Below the pieces are notes generated by a model. It was not told the origin of the DNA and made no database searches. It saw nothing but the letters and a program-made list of their open reading frames with translations. This document shows, in pieces, positions 46,701 to 55,322 of a DNA stretch of 64,000 nucleotides. Within the stretch, counting starts at the first letter, position 1; each line of letters opens with the position of its first letter. Location: NCBI RefSeq assembly GCF_004378255.1, contig NZ_SNQG01000004.1, positions 372,001 through 436,000 on the forward strand. Direction: 5' to 3'. Made by a program: the position numbers and the translations under genes. This stretch comes from Mucilaginibacter phyllosphaerae (GTDB lineage Bacteria > Bacteroidota > Bacteroidia > Sphingobacteriales > Sphingobacteriaceae).

Positions 46701-47676
46701 CAACCGTTTGCTGGGCGATGATCTGTACTGGCTAAAAATATCCGTAAACGAATACAGCGACGCCATACCCGATCTGATAGATATTGTTGCCCAGGGCGTG
46801 AATGCATTATTTATTAACCAGGGTAACCATGCGTCGCATTTTACAGCGCCCCTGGCGCCCGGCAGCATCAGGGCAACGGTACAAATGGTTGCCGGTATTA
46901 AAAAGCTCGATCAGCCCTTTGCTTCAGTTGGGGGCAAACCGCAGGAAACAGAAGCACAGTTTTATGTACGCGTTAGCGAACGCTTAAGGCATAAAAACCG
47001 TGCCCTTGCCGTTTGGGATTACGAAAGGCTGATACTGGGCCAATTCCCCGAAATTTATAAAGTTAAATGTATGCCCGGCACGTTTTCTGACAGGCCCGAG
47101 GATATAGGCAAGGTTGATATCATCGTGATCACCAATACGAAGGGCCTGCATGCCTTTGATCATTTTCAGCCTAAAGTACCTGCCGATCTGCTGCTGCGCA
47201 TCACCGGTTACATGGAACAACGCATCCCGCCTTTTGTAAGCATTAAAGTGCGCAACCCGGTATATGTAAAAATAAAGGTTAAAACCGGGGTAAGAATTAA
47301 AAAGGGCTATAGCGAAGCATATTACAGGCTACAGCTGGAGCAGGACCTGAAACAGTTTCTTTCCCCATGGGCTTTTGATGATCATGCAGATATTATTATC
47401 GGTGGCAATATATACCATAACGCCATTGTGAATTTTATTGCCCGCCAGCCGTATATAGATCATGTTGCAACCATCAAGCTGTTACAAAGCACCGGCGATG
47501 ACCCCTACAGGGAGGTAAAATCTGCCGGGAAGGCTGCCGCTGCAAACCCGGATATGATCTTGGTTTCGGCGCCGGCGCACGATATCAGCCTGCTTACCGA
47601 TGACGAGTTTTTACCAAGCTCCATGGCAGGCATCGGCTACATGCAAATAGATAATGATTTTGTTGTAATTACATAA
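43708..47676 (+). CDS. eCIS baseplate J-like protein (Afp11-like)
   Basis: The 1322-residue protein is very large for this family. The N-terminal ~250 residues carry the Afp11-type start (DYIRVEERSLADFVKFANDFAAYLKFFN, then HLDLYYYQLLGLDQKKPIPDVV with KKGTQVTAGKD). The C-terminal part has the baseplate J core (EAQFYVRVSERLRHKNRALAVWDYERLILGQFPEIYKVKCMPG, then VDIIVITNTKG and a PPFVSIKVRNPVYVKIKVKTGV strand). The middle is a long beta-rich insert without a recognised domain. It forms baseplate wedges with the second large protein at 49733. The large size suggests extra decoration domains on the baseplate rim. Confidence 0.88.
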   Translation: MINELKPQKLVYRDGISQAQRLVAELDPDYIRVEERSLADFVKFANDFAAYLKFFNSENEAAGNWGAFLSGGFEYGSPDQLNWLSGLIAYAENGHESAGYANHADQFANPHIVLFITFLKLLGNIKVQLNQFTKQHLDLYYYQLLGLDQKKPIPDVVNFIVQLTNEVDELVLKKGTQVTAGKDNLGKDRVYNIQKDTLITKAAVAGIKSLYADKRPVYLADKWDEKNKLRSVKEMMSMALGYDTFDPDQFLDADKKTDKDLVSRTALKYQLSDDHLTAIIDLFSTPKSILNGNYVVTALTTAYRRLQIKNKQKQAAGLFAFIELLLADADGRLPNFNGQAVDENIFLQINKALLDKADTLRGPALLYATKELLLSVADFSTLAAYVQKRELDERDWAQVYALLDVVLQKKGIAAVVPPDTEWLDMAKEDDLKAAIMQGETGHARAFGRVSAGNTLYPAIGLAIASPKFVLNDGKRVIDIYLSCTQINGLEKARLQQELNSKAKKMPPFRMMLSADGGWKEIAVNELSFDDFIRTGNSTALPGLSFSNGKISCASAQFAKADVGNYVVDAGGQVYLIEGYIDQKNVEVTLKATVAAAANNQKYAANDVYLNALRIRLNMDEEVTTVTDVPVLPKGLLKEYGGQPMLAMVLNNSGGKQNPAYISWYQLLHQLVIQKIRVDIAVTGIRALTLQNDFSVLSPKKPFEPFGTVPQVGNRFYFSHSQLAGKAIDALTLDFEWLNAPQDFKAYYANYRKVADEEINNSNKPITGNEHFLGKLELIDNEDATPLGNIKLFARNAPVSIRGSFEDIPVDKLNTGEDVVNWKRYFSLELLTDFNHAAYTALLTKQALAYDDKAIRAYTLNAPYVPKIKQLTAGYTTSFEILPGKPDDSARLIGIEAFGYRELSPGNAGGMRLVPLFAHAGELFIGLKGLGRQQQLSLLFQLAGGTANPELPSPVITWSYLKNENWIALPASAVVSDTTNGLANTGLVEINIPGDISNTNRLLGDDLYWLKISVNEYSDAIPDLIDIVAQGVNALFINQGNHASHFTAPLAPGSIRATVQMVAGIKKLDQPFASVGGKPQETEAQFYVRVSERLRHKNRALAVWDYERLILGQFPEIYKVKCMPGTFSDRPEDIGKVDIIVITNTKGLHAFDHFQPKVPADLLLRITGYMEQRIPPFVSIKVRNPVYVKIKVKTGVRIKKGYSEAYYRLQLEQDLKQFLSPWAFDDHADIIIGGNIYHNAIVNFIARQPYIDHVATIKLLQSTGDDPYREVKSAGKAAAANPDMILVSAPAHDISLLTDDEFLPSSMAGIGYMQIDNDFVVIT

Positions 47677-47710
47677 CCTGAGTATCACATTTATATTAAC
47701 CAATAAAAAA

Positions 47711-49720
47711 ATGATAAAAAGTAAAGCAGATCTGAAAGCACTGTTCAAAAAAAACAGCGTACCTACCGAAGCTGATTTCGCCGATCTGATCGAATCGGGC
47801 CTTAATCAAAGCGATGACGGCATCCGTAAAGGCCCCGGTGATCCGCTAAGTGTGGTTGCCGGTGGCGAAACACAGGAATTGTTTTCTTTTTTTAACTCCG
47901 TAGACGCTAAGAAACCAAGCTGGAAGATCAATCAAAATCCTTCAAAAAACGCTAAAACAGGCTTTAATATTTATAACGATACCAGGGATACCTGTTTGTT
48001 TATAGACGAAAAAACAGGCAATACGGGTATTGGCAGCACAACGCCGGGCGTTAAGCTTGATGTTGTAGGCGCTGTACATATTGGCAGCGAGGATGACGCC
48101 GGCTTTAACCAACAGGGTTTATATTTAAACTGGAACCGTACCGGAAGGGCCGGCGAATCAAACTTCATCAACCATAAAGGCCAGGGCGTTGGCGGGTTTA
48201 GTTTCCACAACTCTGATGGTACCACTATCAGCGATGCGCTGTTGTATATACAAGGCAATGGCAATGTTGCTGTAGGGGCGGGCAAAAACACCGATTATAA
48301 GCTGGATGTTAACGGTACTGTTAACGTAAGCGGTGCGCTTACCTCAAAGGGAATAACTTTAGTGGATACTGGCGTAATAAAGATGATTGGTGCAACAGAT
48401 GTAGCGGTTGACAGCAACGATATGGGCTTATACTCAACGCTTGAGGGCCGTTATGTGCGCCTGGTTACCAATAATGCCCCGATATTATTTTTTACAGAAA
48501 AATTAGGCACGCAAATTTCCGGTAACATCACGGCTATGGCTATTGCGCGGGATGGTAATGTAAGTATTGGCGCCGGCATTACCCCTGCAACTAAATTGCA
48601 TGTAAACGGTGCGGTAAAAATCAGTAAGGATAGTAACGCAAACTATTATACCAAAGGCGAAGGTGCATACATCGGTTTTGATGGCGCCGGTTTTAAAGAA
48701 ACAAATTTTGTTAATAACGGCGGCGGCAAAACCAGCTTTTCATTCCAAAAGTGTGATGATGAAAAGATAACCGGCACGTTGCTGAATATACAAAGCAATG
48801 GTATTGTAAGCATCGGTGCGCCCGAAATTGCCAATGCCAGGCTGGATGTTAGCGGCAATATCCGTGTATCCGGCGATGTTACCAGCGATTATAAGGATTA
48901 CAGCAAAGTACAGGGGGCCTATTTAAGCTGGAATTCAAGCAGCGGCAATGGTGAAACTGATTTTATAAATAACTTTGGCGGTGCCCCGGCATGGGGTGGT
49001 GGGTTTGTATTTAAAGAGACAGGGCCCAACAGCAGTATGGCGGAGTTGGCTATGATCACCAGGTCCAGAGGCCTTGAGATCAATAAGATAGCCGTTAAAA
49101 CAGAGCTACAAGTAAAAGGGGCGGTTGTAACAGGTTCTGATATCCGCATCAAAAAAGATATTACCACTACCGATTCCATTAAAAATCTGGAGGTATTAAG
49201 TAAACTTAACATTACCGAATACCGCCACATAGACCCTGGTACTTTTGGGAATAGCTTACGTAAAGGGCTGATAGCACAGGAAGTTGAAACAGTATTCCCC
49301 GAGGCCGTTGTTACCAGGACAGAATTTTTACCGGGCATTTTAGCAGCGCCCAAACAAATATCAGAAACAAACGGGGTGGTTACCTTTACCATGGTTGACC
49401 CCCATAACCTTGCCGACAACGATATTGTGAAAATACAAACACTGCGCGGCAGTGTGCCTAAGCTAATTAAGCTGATAGATGAAACCACTTTTAGTGTAGA
49501 AGGTACCGCTGCCGAGTATGAAGGCGATGTTATGGTGTATGGTAAACAAACATATGATTTTAAGATGGTAGAGTATGACCGTTTGTACTTACTTAACCTG
49601 AGCGCAACCCAGCAGCTGGTTAAAGAAAATGCCGAGCTGAAAGCTAAGAATGCCGCCTTAGAGGCCTTGCTTGCCGGCTTTGAACAGCGTTTAACCGCAT
49701 TAGAAAGATCAACGAATTAA
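47711..49720 (+). CDS. eCIS tail fibre with S74 intramolecular chaperone domain
   Basis: The 669-residue protein starts with a baseplate-attachment-like stretch (MIKSKADLKALFKKNSVPTEADFADLIESG). At least four fibre-type repeats follow (GIGSTTPGVKLDVVGAVHIG; NVAVGAGKNTDYKLDVNGTVNVSG; NVSIGAGITPATKLHVNGAVKIS; IVSIGAPEIANARLDVSGNIRVSG), and then an S74 peptidase domain (SDIRIKKDITTTDSIKNLEVLSKL, YRHIDP, GLIAQEVETVFPEAV). S74 domains trimerise fibres and cut themselves off at the Ser of the SD motif. A segment of about 75 residues (VTFTMVDPHNLADNDIVKIQTL) is inserted between GLIAQEVE...PEAV and DFKMVEYDRLYLLNL. The protein likely sets the target cell. Ends in a coiled coil (LVKENAELKAKNAALEALL). 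Confidence 0.9.
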   Translation: MIKSKADLKALFKKNSVPTEADFADLIESGLNQSDDGIRKGPGDPLSVVAGGETQELFSFFNSVDAKKPSWKINQNPSKNAKTGFNIYNDTRDTCLFIDEKTGNTGIGSTTPGVKLDVVGAVHIGSEDDAGFNQQGLYLNWNRTGRAGESNFINHKGQGVGGFSFHNSDGTTISDALLYIQGNGNVAVGAGKNTDYKLDVNGTVNVSGALTSKGITLVDTGVIKMIGATDVAVDSNDMGLYSTLEGRYVRLVTNNAPILFFTEKLGTQISGNITAMAIARDGNVSIGAGITPATKLHVNGAVKISKDSNANYYTKGEGAYIGFDGAGFKETNFVNNGGGKTSFSFQKCDDEKITGTLLNIQSNGIVSIGAPEIANARLDVSGNIRVSGDVTSDYKDYSKVQGAYLSWNSSSGNGETDFINNFGGAPAWGGGFVFKETGPNSSMAELAMITRSRGLEINKIAVKTELQVKGAVVTGSDIRIKKDITTTDSIKNLEVLSKLNITEYRHIDPGTFGNSLRKGLIAQEVETVFPEAVVTRTEFLPGILAAPKQISETNGVVTFTMVDPHNLADNDIVKIQTLRGSVPKLIKLIDETTFSVEGTAAEYEGDVMVYGKQTYDFKMVEYDRLYLLNLSATQQLVKENAELKAKNAALEALLAGFEQRLTALERSTN

Positions 49721-49732
49721 TTGCTGCTTAAA

Positions 49733-52168
49733 ATGGAAACCTTAAACCATCCCGTAACGCTTACCAATACCCCGCCCGAACACCCCGGGATGGATTTTGC
49801 CGCCTTGCGGCAGGAGGGGATAAACCATTTACAGCATTTAGCCGGCAACACCTGGACAGACCATAACATACACGACCCCGGTATTACAATATTAGACCAG
49901 CTTTGCTATGCGCTTACAGATCTTAGCTACCGCATTAGTTTGGATATTGGCGACCTGCTTGCGCGGCCGGGTGACGATACGTACGGCAGTTTATTCAGCC
50001 CTGCACAGATCCTGACCACAAGCCCGGTTACCATTACAGATTTTCGTAAAGTGTTACTGGATATACCCGGTGTTAAAAACGCCTGGATAGAAAAGATAAC
50101 AGATCCGCAGCCCCCCATCTATTTTAATCCGCAAAAAAACACCCTCTCGCTGCATTATGACGAAAGATCATCTGCAGATACTGCGCCGGCTTCCTTACAG
50201 CAGGTTAAAATAAAAGGGCTTTATAAGGTACTGATCTCTAAAAGTAACCGCGATCATTCTGACAGTAATTTATTACAACAGGTAAATGACAGGCTGCAGG
50301 ATTGCCGGGGCTTATGCGAGGATTTTGAACCGGCGATGATCATGGCCGAAGAAAAGATCACGCTTAAGGGCACTATCGAGGTGATAAACACCGAAGATGT
50401 AAACCGTTCGGCTGCCGAAATATTGTACCGGTTATCAAGCTGGTTGTTGCCGGGGATAAACTTTTACACCCTGCAGCAAATGCTGGCCAAGGGTAAAACT
50501 GTTGACGAAGTGATGGATGGCCCGGCCCTGCAGCATGGGTTTATTGATGATGATGAGCTAAACCTGTTTAACCGCCGCCCCAAGCTGTTCGCGTCTGACC
50601 TCATCCGCGAGATCATGGCCATGCCCGAGGTTAGGATCATAGATAATGTTTTAATGAGCACCGCCGTAAAGCCCGGTAACAGCTGGATACTTGATCTGGA
50701 TACTAACCGTACACCGGCGCTTGATTATGAAGCCTGCCTGGATAGCCGCAACGGGCTTACCTTTCAAAAGAACGGGCAGGTTTTACAAGTAAACACTGAA
50801 GCAGTTTTAAGTTATTTAGCGCATTATAAAAAGGCCGAGAGTAAAGAAATTTTAAAGCCCGCGGAGCGGGACATCGTTCCGCCAAGGCCGGCGGTAAGCA
50901 ATTTAGGCGCTTATTATTCCATCCAGAACCATTTCCCGCAGATCTACGGGATCGGCGAAACCGGCCTGCCAGAATCGGCCCCGGCAGAACGGAAGGCACA
51001 GGCCGGTCAGCTTAAAGCTTACCTGTTATTTTTTGAGCAGATCCTGGCCAACTATTTTGAACAGGCCGCAGGTTTAAAAGATCTGTTTTCGTTCCATAAT
51101 ATGGATATCAAAACATATTTCCATCAATCGCTTGCAGGCAAAATACCGGGTGTGGAAGAGTTGCTGGATGAAAAATATACCGGCGTAATAGCCGACCTGA
51201 CGGAATCCAGAGAAAACGCTTTAAACCGTAAAGACCGCTTTTTGAACCACCTGCTGGCAAGGTTTGGCGAAAGCCTTACCGATTATTCGTTATGGCTGAA
51301 CAACGAACATCGTTTAAACGATGGCAAGCTAAATGCCAACATGCTTTTAACGGCAGACCCGGCGCAGATGGAAAAAGAAAGGCTGGAATCGTATAAACTG
51401 AAGCTGGTGAAGGATAAGCTGACCTTTTTGCAGCATTACCCCGCCATAAGCAGCCAGCGTGGTAAAGGGTTTAATTACACACAGCCCGCATGGCGCAACG
51501 AAAATGTTTCTGGCCTGGAAAAACGCATAGCAGGCAAGCTGGGCATTAACAACCCTAAAACAGGCAGCTTAACAGATAATACCGGCGGCTTTTATATGGT
51601 AGAGCATATTTTATTACGCCCCATGCCGGCAGATAAAACCATTGTAGACCGGTTTATGCTGCCATCGTATTTTTCGGAATTTAAAAAGGATAAGGATGGG
51701 CTTGCCATTTGTACATCGCAGGCGCACGGGCTGCAAAATGGCGAAGTGATAGTGATAAGGGATAAAGACCAGGATAGCAGCTATACGGTATCAGAAGTGC
51801 TGGTAAATAGTTTTAAGATAGATGCCGCATACAACGCAGGCACTATTGCCGCAAGGGCAAAAAACGGCGAACCGCCGCTGGGATGGGTACGAAGGGATAT
51901 CAATTCAACCATTTTTGCCTTTACGGGCGAGGGTGAACAGGGTGTAGTACGCGATCCTTATTCTTTCCAGCTTACGTTTGTGTTTTCAGACAGTAACGAA
52001 CGGTTTATCGATAAAAATTTCAGAAAATTTGTGGAAAGCACCATTCGCGAAGAAACGCCTGCCCACCTAACGGTGTATATCCAATGGATGGCAGATGAGG
52101 CATTAAAGCGGTTCGAGAGTGCCTACCGGGTTTTTCTGGGGCAATTAGAAATATTAAGGAAACCCTAA
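49733..52168 (+). CDS. eCIS second baseplate protein (Afp12-like)
   Basis: The ~811-residue protein has the baseplate wedge hallmark WTDHNIHDPGITILDQLCYALTDLSYR near residue 40, as in Afp12/gp6-like proteins. Most of the rest is helical and beta-mixed without a named domain. Near residues 640-720 it holds a small module (AICTSQAHGLQNGEVIVIRDKDQDSSYTVSEVL) that resembles the segment inserted in the S74 fibre. ATG 49733 is chosen over TTG 49721. The fibre gene stops at 49720, so the two are coupled in the operon; in Afp the fibre follows Afp12, but here it precedes it. Confidence 0.82.
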   Translation: METLNHPVTLTNTPPEHPGMDFAALRQEGINHLQHLAGNTWTDHNIHDPGITILDQLCYALTDLSYRISLDIGDLLARPGDDTYGSLFSPAQILTTSPVTITDFRKVLLDIPGVKNAWIEKITDPQPPIYFNPQKNTLSLHYDERSSADTAPASLQQVKIKGLYKVLISKSNRDHSDSNLLQQVNDRLQDCRGLCEDFEPAMIMAEEKITLKGTIEVINTEDVNRSAAEILYRLSSWLLPGINFYTLQQMLAKGKTVDEVMDGPALQHGFIDDDELNLFNRRPKLFASDLIREIMAMPEVRIIDNVLMSTAVKPGNSWILDLDTNRTPALDYEACLDSRNGLTFQKNGQVLQVNTEAVLSYLAHYKKAESKEILKPAERDIVPPRPAVSNLGAYYSIQNHFPQIYGIGETGLPESAPAERKAQAGQLKAYLLFFEQILANYFEQAAGLKDLFSFHNMDIKTYFHQSLAGKIPGVEELLDEKYTGVIADLTESRENALNRKDRFLNHLLARFGESLTDYSLWLNNEHRLNDGKLNANMLLTADPAQMEKERLESYKLKLVKDKLTFLQHYPAISSQRGKGFNYTQPAWRNENVSGLEKRIAGKLGINNPKTGSLTDNTGGFYMVEHILLRPMPADKTIVDRFMLPSYFSEFKKDKDGLAICTSQAHGLQNGEVIVIRDKDQDSSYTVSEVLVNSFKIDAAYNAGTIAARAKNGEPPLGWVRRDINSTIFAFTGEGEQGVVRDPYSFQLTFVFSDSNERFIDKNFRKFVESTIREETPAHLTVYIQWMADEALKRFESAYRVFLGQLEILRKP

Positions 52169-52171
52169 CCC

Positions 52172-53623
52172 ATGGCAAACGAAAATTATTTGTTGCGCGG
52201 CGTGCGCAATACCCTGCTCGATATGCTTTTGAACCCTGTAGCGGTTACCTACCCGTTATTCGATCTGCCGGTGCAAGCGGTAAACGAGATGGTTTTGTAT
52301 GATAGCACAGCCGCATTGGTTATCAGCAACAGCCAGCCCGATGTAACCTATCAGTTGTTTGAGGATATTGATGAACCGGGCAAAGCATATCATACCGATA
52401 CCCCGGGAGAGCTTACCATACCAACGGGTAAACTTACCAAACAGGTGCATGCATTCCGGGTAAAGGCAACAAAAATGTACCCGCCATTTCGCAGTAATAA
52501 CCTGTATCAGGTGGTTAACATCAGGGTAGGGGTAAACGTTGGCCTTGAGGTTATCCCGCAAAAAACTGTACTAAATTATAGTGAAAAAGTAGTATTAACC
52601 GTTAAAAACGCCCAAAAAGGTGCGTGGTATTCCGTTGTGTATTTTGCCGGCGAGATAAACGCACTGCCCCCAAAACAACTGTTAACGGTTGATAACGAAG
52701 CCGATCTGGAAACGATACTTATGCCCGCCGGGCCGGCTGCTTTTTGCATCAGTAAAAAGTTTTTGGGCGATAATGCCGATCTGCAACTGGAAACAACTTA
52801 CGGCCTGCGCGAAGATATGGAGCTGCGGGTATTTGTTGATGATGCCAATACCGGGCTTACCGGTTTATTAAATGCAGCCGTTATCATCGGTGTTATGCCT
52901 GATATTAGCCTGCCGGCAGTTTGGTACAGCCAGCAATCTAAAAGCCGGTACAACAAAACGGGGGCGGCAGATTATGGAAGCGCGGCAGGGGTAAGGCTTA
53001 AATTATCGCAGTCATCGGTAAAATATCGCCTGCGCCTTGATGCAATGGATGGCCCGGATACCAAAACGGATATTTATTTAAGCGATTGGGTAAACGGAGT
53101 GGCCGGGGTGCTGGATATACCCTTAATTGAATTGACAACCGAAGATATGCTGTTGACCGTTATTGCCGAAAAGGTAATCCGGCCGCTTGGTGCCGCTTTA
53201 ACCCAAAGGGTAGTGATACCCGTTTATCCGGCACATGATAAAACATTTACTGTTGTGGACAGCCAGGACCCGCAAGCCGGCAAAACCATAAAAGTTGGCA
53301 ATGCACAAAGCGGTATTCTGTACCAGTTACGTAATACTGCTACCAATGAACTTATCGTTCCGCCGGTTTTTTATCATCGTAATTATGGCATTGGTAATAC
53401 CCGTATTTGCGGCGACAGCAAAGCCGCATCATTTGATGAAAATGCGGTAATGAGTGATGACTGGTGGATAAAAAGTTTATTTGTTGTTGGCAATAGCAGC
53501 ACGGATGATGAGGTGCTGTTACCGGTTGGCCCCCTAACAGCTGATACATCTTTTGAGGTGATCGCAACAAAATCAACCACCGGGTTCTCCAAAATAATTG
53601 GTACCATAAGCGTTAACTTTTAG
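52172..53623 (+). CDS. Unassigned beta-rich eCIS protein (483 aa)
   Basis: No named family recognised. The protein is beta-rich, without signal peptide, and appears to be built of Ig-like units: SNSQPDVTYQLFEDIDEPG, VKNAQKGAWYSVVYFAGE, LSQSSVKYRLRLDAMDGP and VGNAQSGILYQLRNTATNE show a repeated 'xxAQxGxxYxLxD' pattern. This repeated-domain build suits a fibre, baseplate appendage or exterior decoration. It lies 3 bases after the Afp12-like gene and 1 base before the tape measure gene, firmly inside the operon. Confidence 0.75.
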   Translation: MANENYLLRGVRNTLLDMLLNPVAVTYPLFDLPVQAVNEMVLYDSTAALVISNSQPDVTYQLFEDIDEPGKAYHTDTPGELTIPTGKLTKQVHAFRVKATKMYPPFRSNNLYQVVNIRVGVNVGLEVIPQKTVLNYSEKVVLTVKNAQKGAWYSVVYFAGEINALPPKQLLTVDNEADLETILMPAGPAAFCISKKFLGDNADLQLETTYGLREDMELRVFVDDANTGLTGLLNAAVIIGVMPDISLPAVWYSQQSKSRYNKTGAADYGSAAGVRLKLSQSSVKYRLRLDAMDGPDTKTDIYLSDWVNGVAGVLDIPLIELTTEDMLLTVIAEKVIRPLGAALTQRVVIPVYPAHDKTFTVVDSQDPQAGKTIKVGNAQSGILYQLRNTATNELIVPPVFYHRNYGIGNTRICGDSKAASFDENAVMSDDWWIKSLFVVGNSSTDDEVLLPVGPLTADTSFEVIATKSTTGFSKIIGTISVNF

Positions 53624-53624
53624 C

Positions 53625-55322
53625 ATGCCCAGCAATCCACATGTTATTAAACGACAGTTGATCGACCTGCGGATCGACAAGCGGCTGGATACTGCACAGA
53701 TACAGGACAAGGTATCCCGGTTGTTTGAAACCGATATATTGCCCATAATTGACCGGTACCTGAATACGCTTGGCAACCCCGATGACACCTATCGTATAGA
53801 TCATCTCGAAATTGATCTGGGGGTGATCCATGCGGCCAGCATCGGGGAAGAAATAAAGAAACGCCTTACCTCTCAGCTGGAACTTAAGCAGCTAAAGGCT
53901 ATTCCGTTTACAGGCCAGGCACAATCTTACGGCCACAGCGGGGGTTCAACAGCCGCGCATCAAACAGAAGCCGATCTGATTGCGCATTTTTTGCGTACAG
54001 GTACATTTCCGTGGTGGGCAAAGGAAGTTAATAGCACCGTGTTAAAAAATGCGCTGGATAGTTTATTAACAAAAGAAGCCGCTGCGATCAGTAGCTTACT
54101 TGGCCCGCTTTTGGCCAGCCCGGCATCGCTAAAACGTTTGATTTTTGTTTGTGATGATACAACCCTGTATCAAATTACCGGCAAAATAAAACCTGCGCAT
54201 AATTTTAATGCCGAATGGCAGGCCTATTTATATAAAGCTTTTACGCCGGTGTTAAGTTTAAACCCATACAGGCAATTATGGTGGGCCAGCGCTTTGCAAC
54301 AAACGGTAACCGCTGCGCTACCCGGAAGCATCGCCCCGGCAATACTTATCCTGTTTTTTGATACGCTGGCGAAAGCAGAATTTGCAACCTTAAATAAGTT
54401 ACCCGGAAAAGGATCTGCAGCTAAGGTATTAGCTTTTTACGATGACAAGGTAAGGGCGTTAAATGTGCTGCTAAGTACAGTTTTTGGCGGGCCTATTCAT
54501 ACCGGCGGTACCCTGCAGGATCAGATTACGCAACTCAGCAAAACGGCAGAAAGACTTTTTAATTCGCATACAAAGCCGCAGCATCATACCGATACCGGTG
54601 CAGCGGTTGCAACTATACAGTCGTTATTTGATGTTGTAAGAATGCACTTCGGTTTTAAACCCGGCTTACAGCAGGATAAGGCCGTTTCTGGCGGGTTGAA
54701 AAAAATGGCCGGCCCGGATGATATTTATGTAAAACAGGTACCCTCTTTAGCATCGCCGGTTGATGAGTTTTCAGATGTCATTGCAGAAGCAACCGATGTT
54801 TTCAGTGACTCGGATAAGCTGTATATTAACTATGCGGGTTTGGTTTTGCTGGCGCCTTTTATCAGTCGCTTTTTTAAGAGTATCAACCTTGCCGACGGTA
54901 AATCATTTACCGATGAAGAAGCTGCCGAAAAAGCCTGCCTGTTGTTGCAATACCTGGCTGCCGGTAAAGATTGGGAACGTTTTGAGCCACACCTTACCTT
55001 AAACAAGCTTTTGTGTGGCATGGAGTTGTATCGGCCGGTTAATGTACAGCTGGAAATCAGCCCAAGCGAGTTGGAAGCTGCAGACCACCTGCTGGCTGCA
55101 GTAATAGCCAATGCGCCATTATGGAAAACACTATCTACAGACGGGCTGAGAAGAACTTACCTGCAGCGCGAAGGAATATTGAGCAGCCGTGACGGCAACT
55201 GGCTTTTGCAGGTAAAAAGAGAAACATACGATATACTGATCGACCGGCTTCCGTGGTCGGCAAGGGTGGTTAAACTCCCGTGGATGAAGAATTTAATTTT
55301 TGTAGAATGGCAACTGGATTAA
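53625..55322 (+). CDS. eCIS tape measure protein (Afp14-like)
   Basis: The 565-residue protein matches the contractile injection system tape measure family in its N-terminus (NPHVIKRQLIDLRIDKRLDTAQIQDKVSRLFETDILPIIDRYLN, YRIDHLEIDLGVI) and C-terminus (LLQYLAAGKDWERFEPHLTLNKLLCGM, LLAAVIANAPLWKTLSTDGLRRTYLQREG, WLLQVKRETYDILIDRLPWS, PWMKNLIFVEW). Such proteins set the tube length. It overlaps the ATPase gene by 16 bases, typical of the Afp14-Afp15 pair. Confidence 0.9.
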   Translation: MPSNPHVIKRQLIDLRIDKRLDTAQIQDKVSRLFETDILPIIDRYLNTLGNPDDTYRIDHLEIDLGVIHAASIGEEIKKRLTSQLELKQLKAIPFTGQAQSYGHSGGSTAAHQTEADLIAHFLRTGTFPWWAKEVNSTVLKNALDSLLTKEAAAISSLLGPLLASPASLKRLIFVCDDTTLYQITGKIKPAHNFNAEWQAYLYKAFTPVLSLNPYRQLWWASALQQTVTAALPGSIAPAILILFFDTLAKAEFATLNKLPGKGSAAKVLAFYDDKVRALNVLLSTVFGGPIHTGGTLQDQITQLSKTAERLFNSHTKPQHHTDTGAAVATIQSLFDVVRMHFGFKPGLQQDKAVSGGLKKMAGPDDIYVKQVPSLASPVDEFSDVIAEATDVFSDSDKLYINYAGLVLLAPFISRFFKSINLADGKSFTDEEAAEKACLLLQYLAAGKDWERFEPHLTLNKLLCGMELYRPVNVQLEISPSELEAADHLLAAVIANAPLWKTLSTDGLRRTYLQREGILSSRDGNWLLQVKRETYDILIDRLPWSARVVKLPWMKNLIFVEWQLD

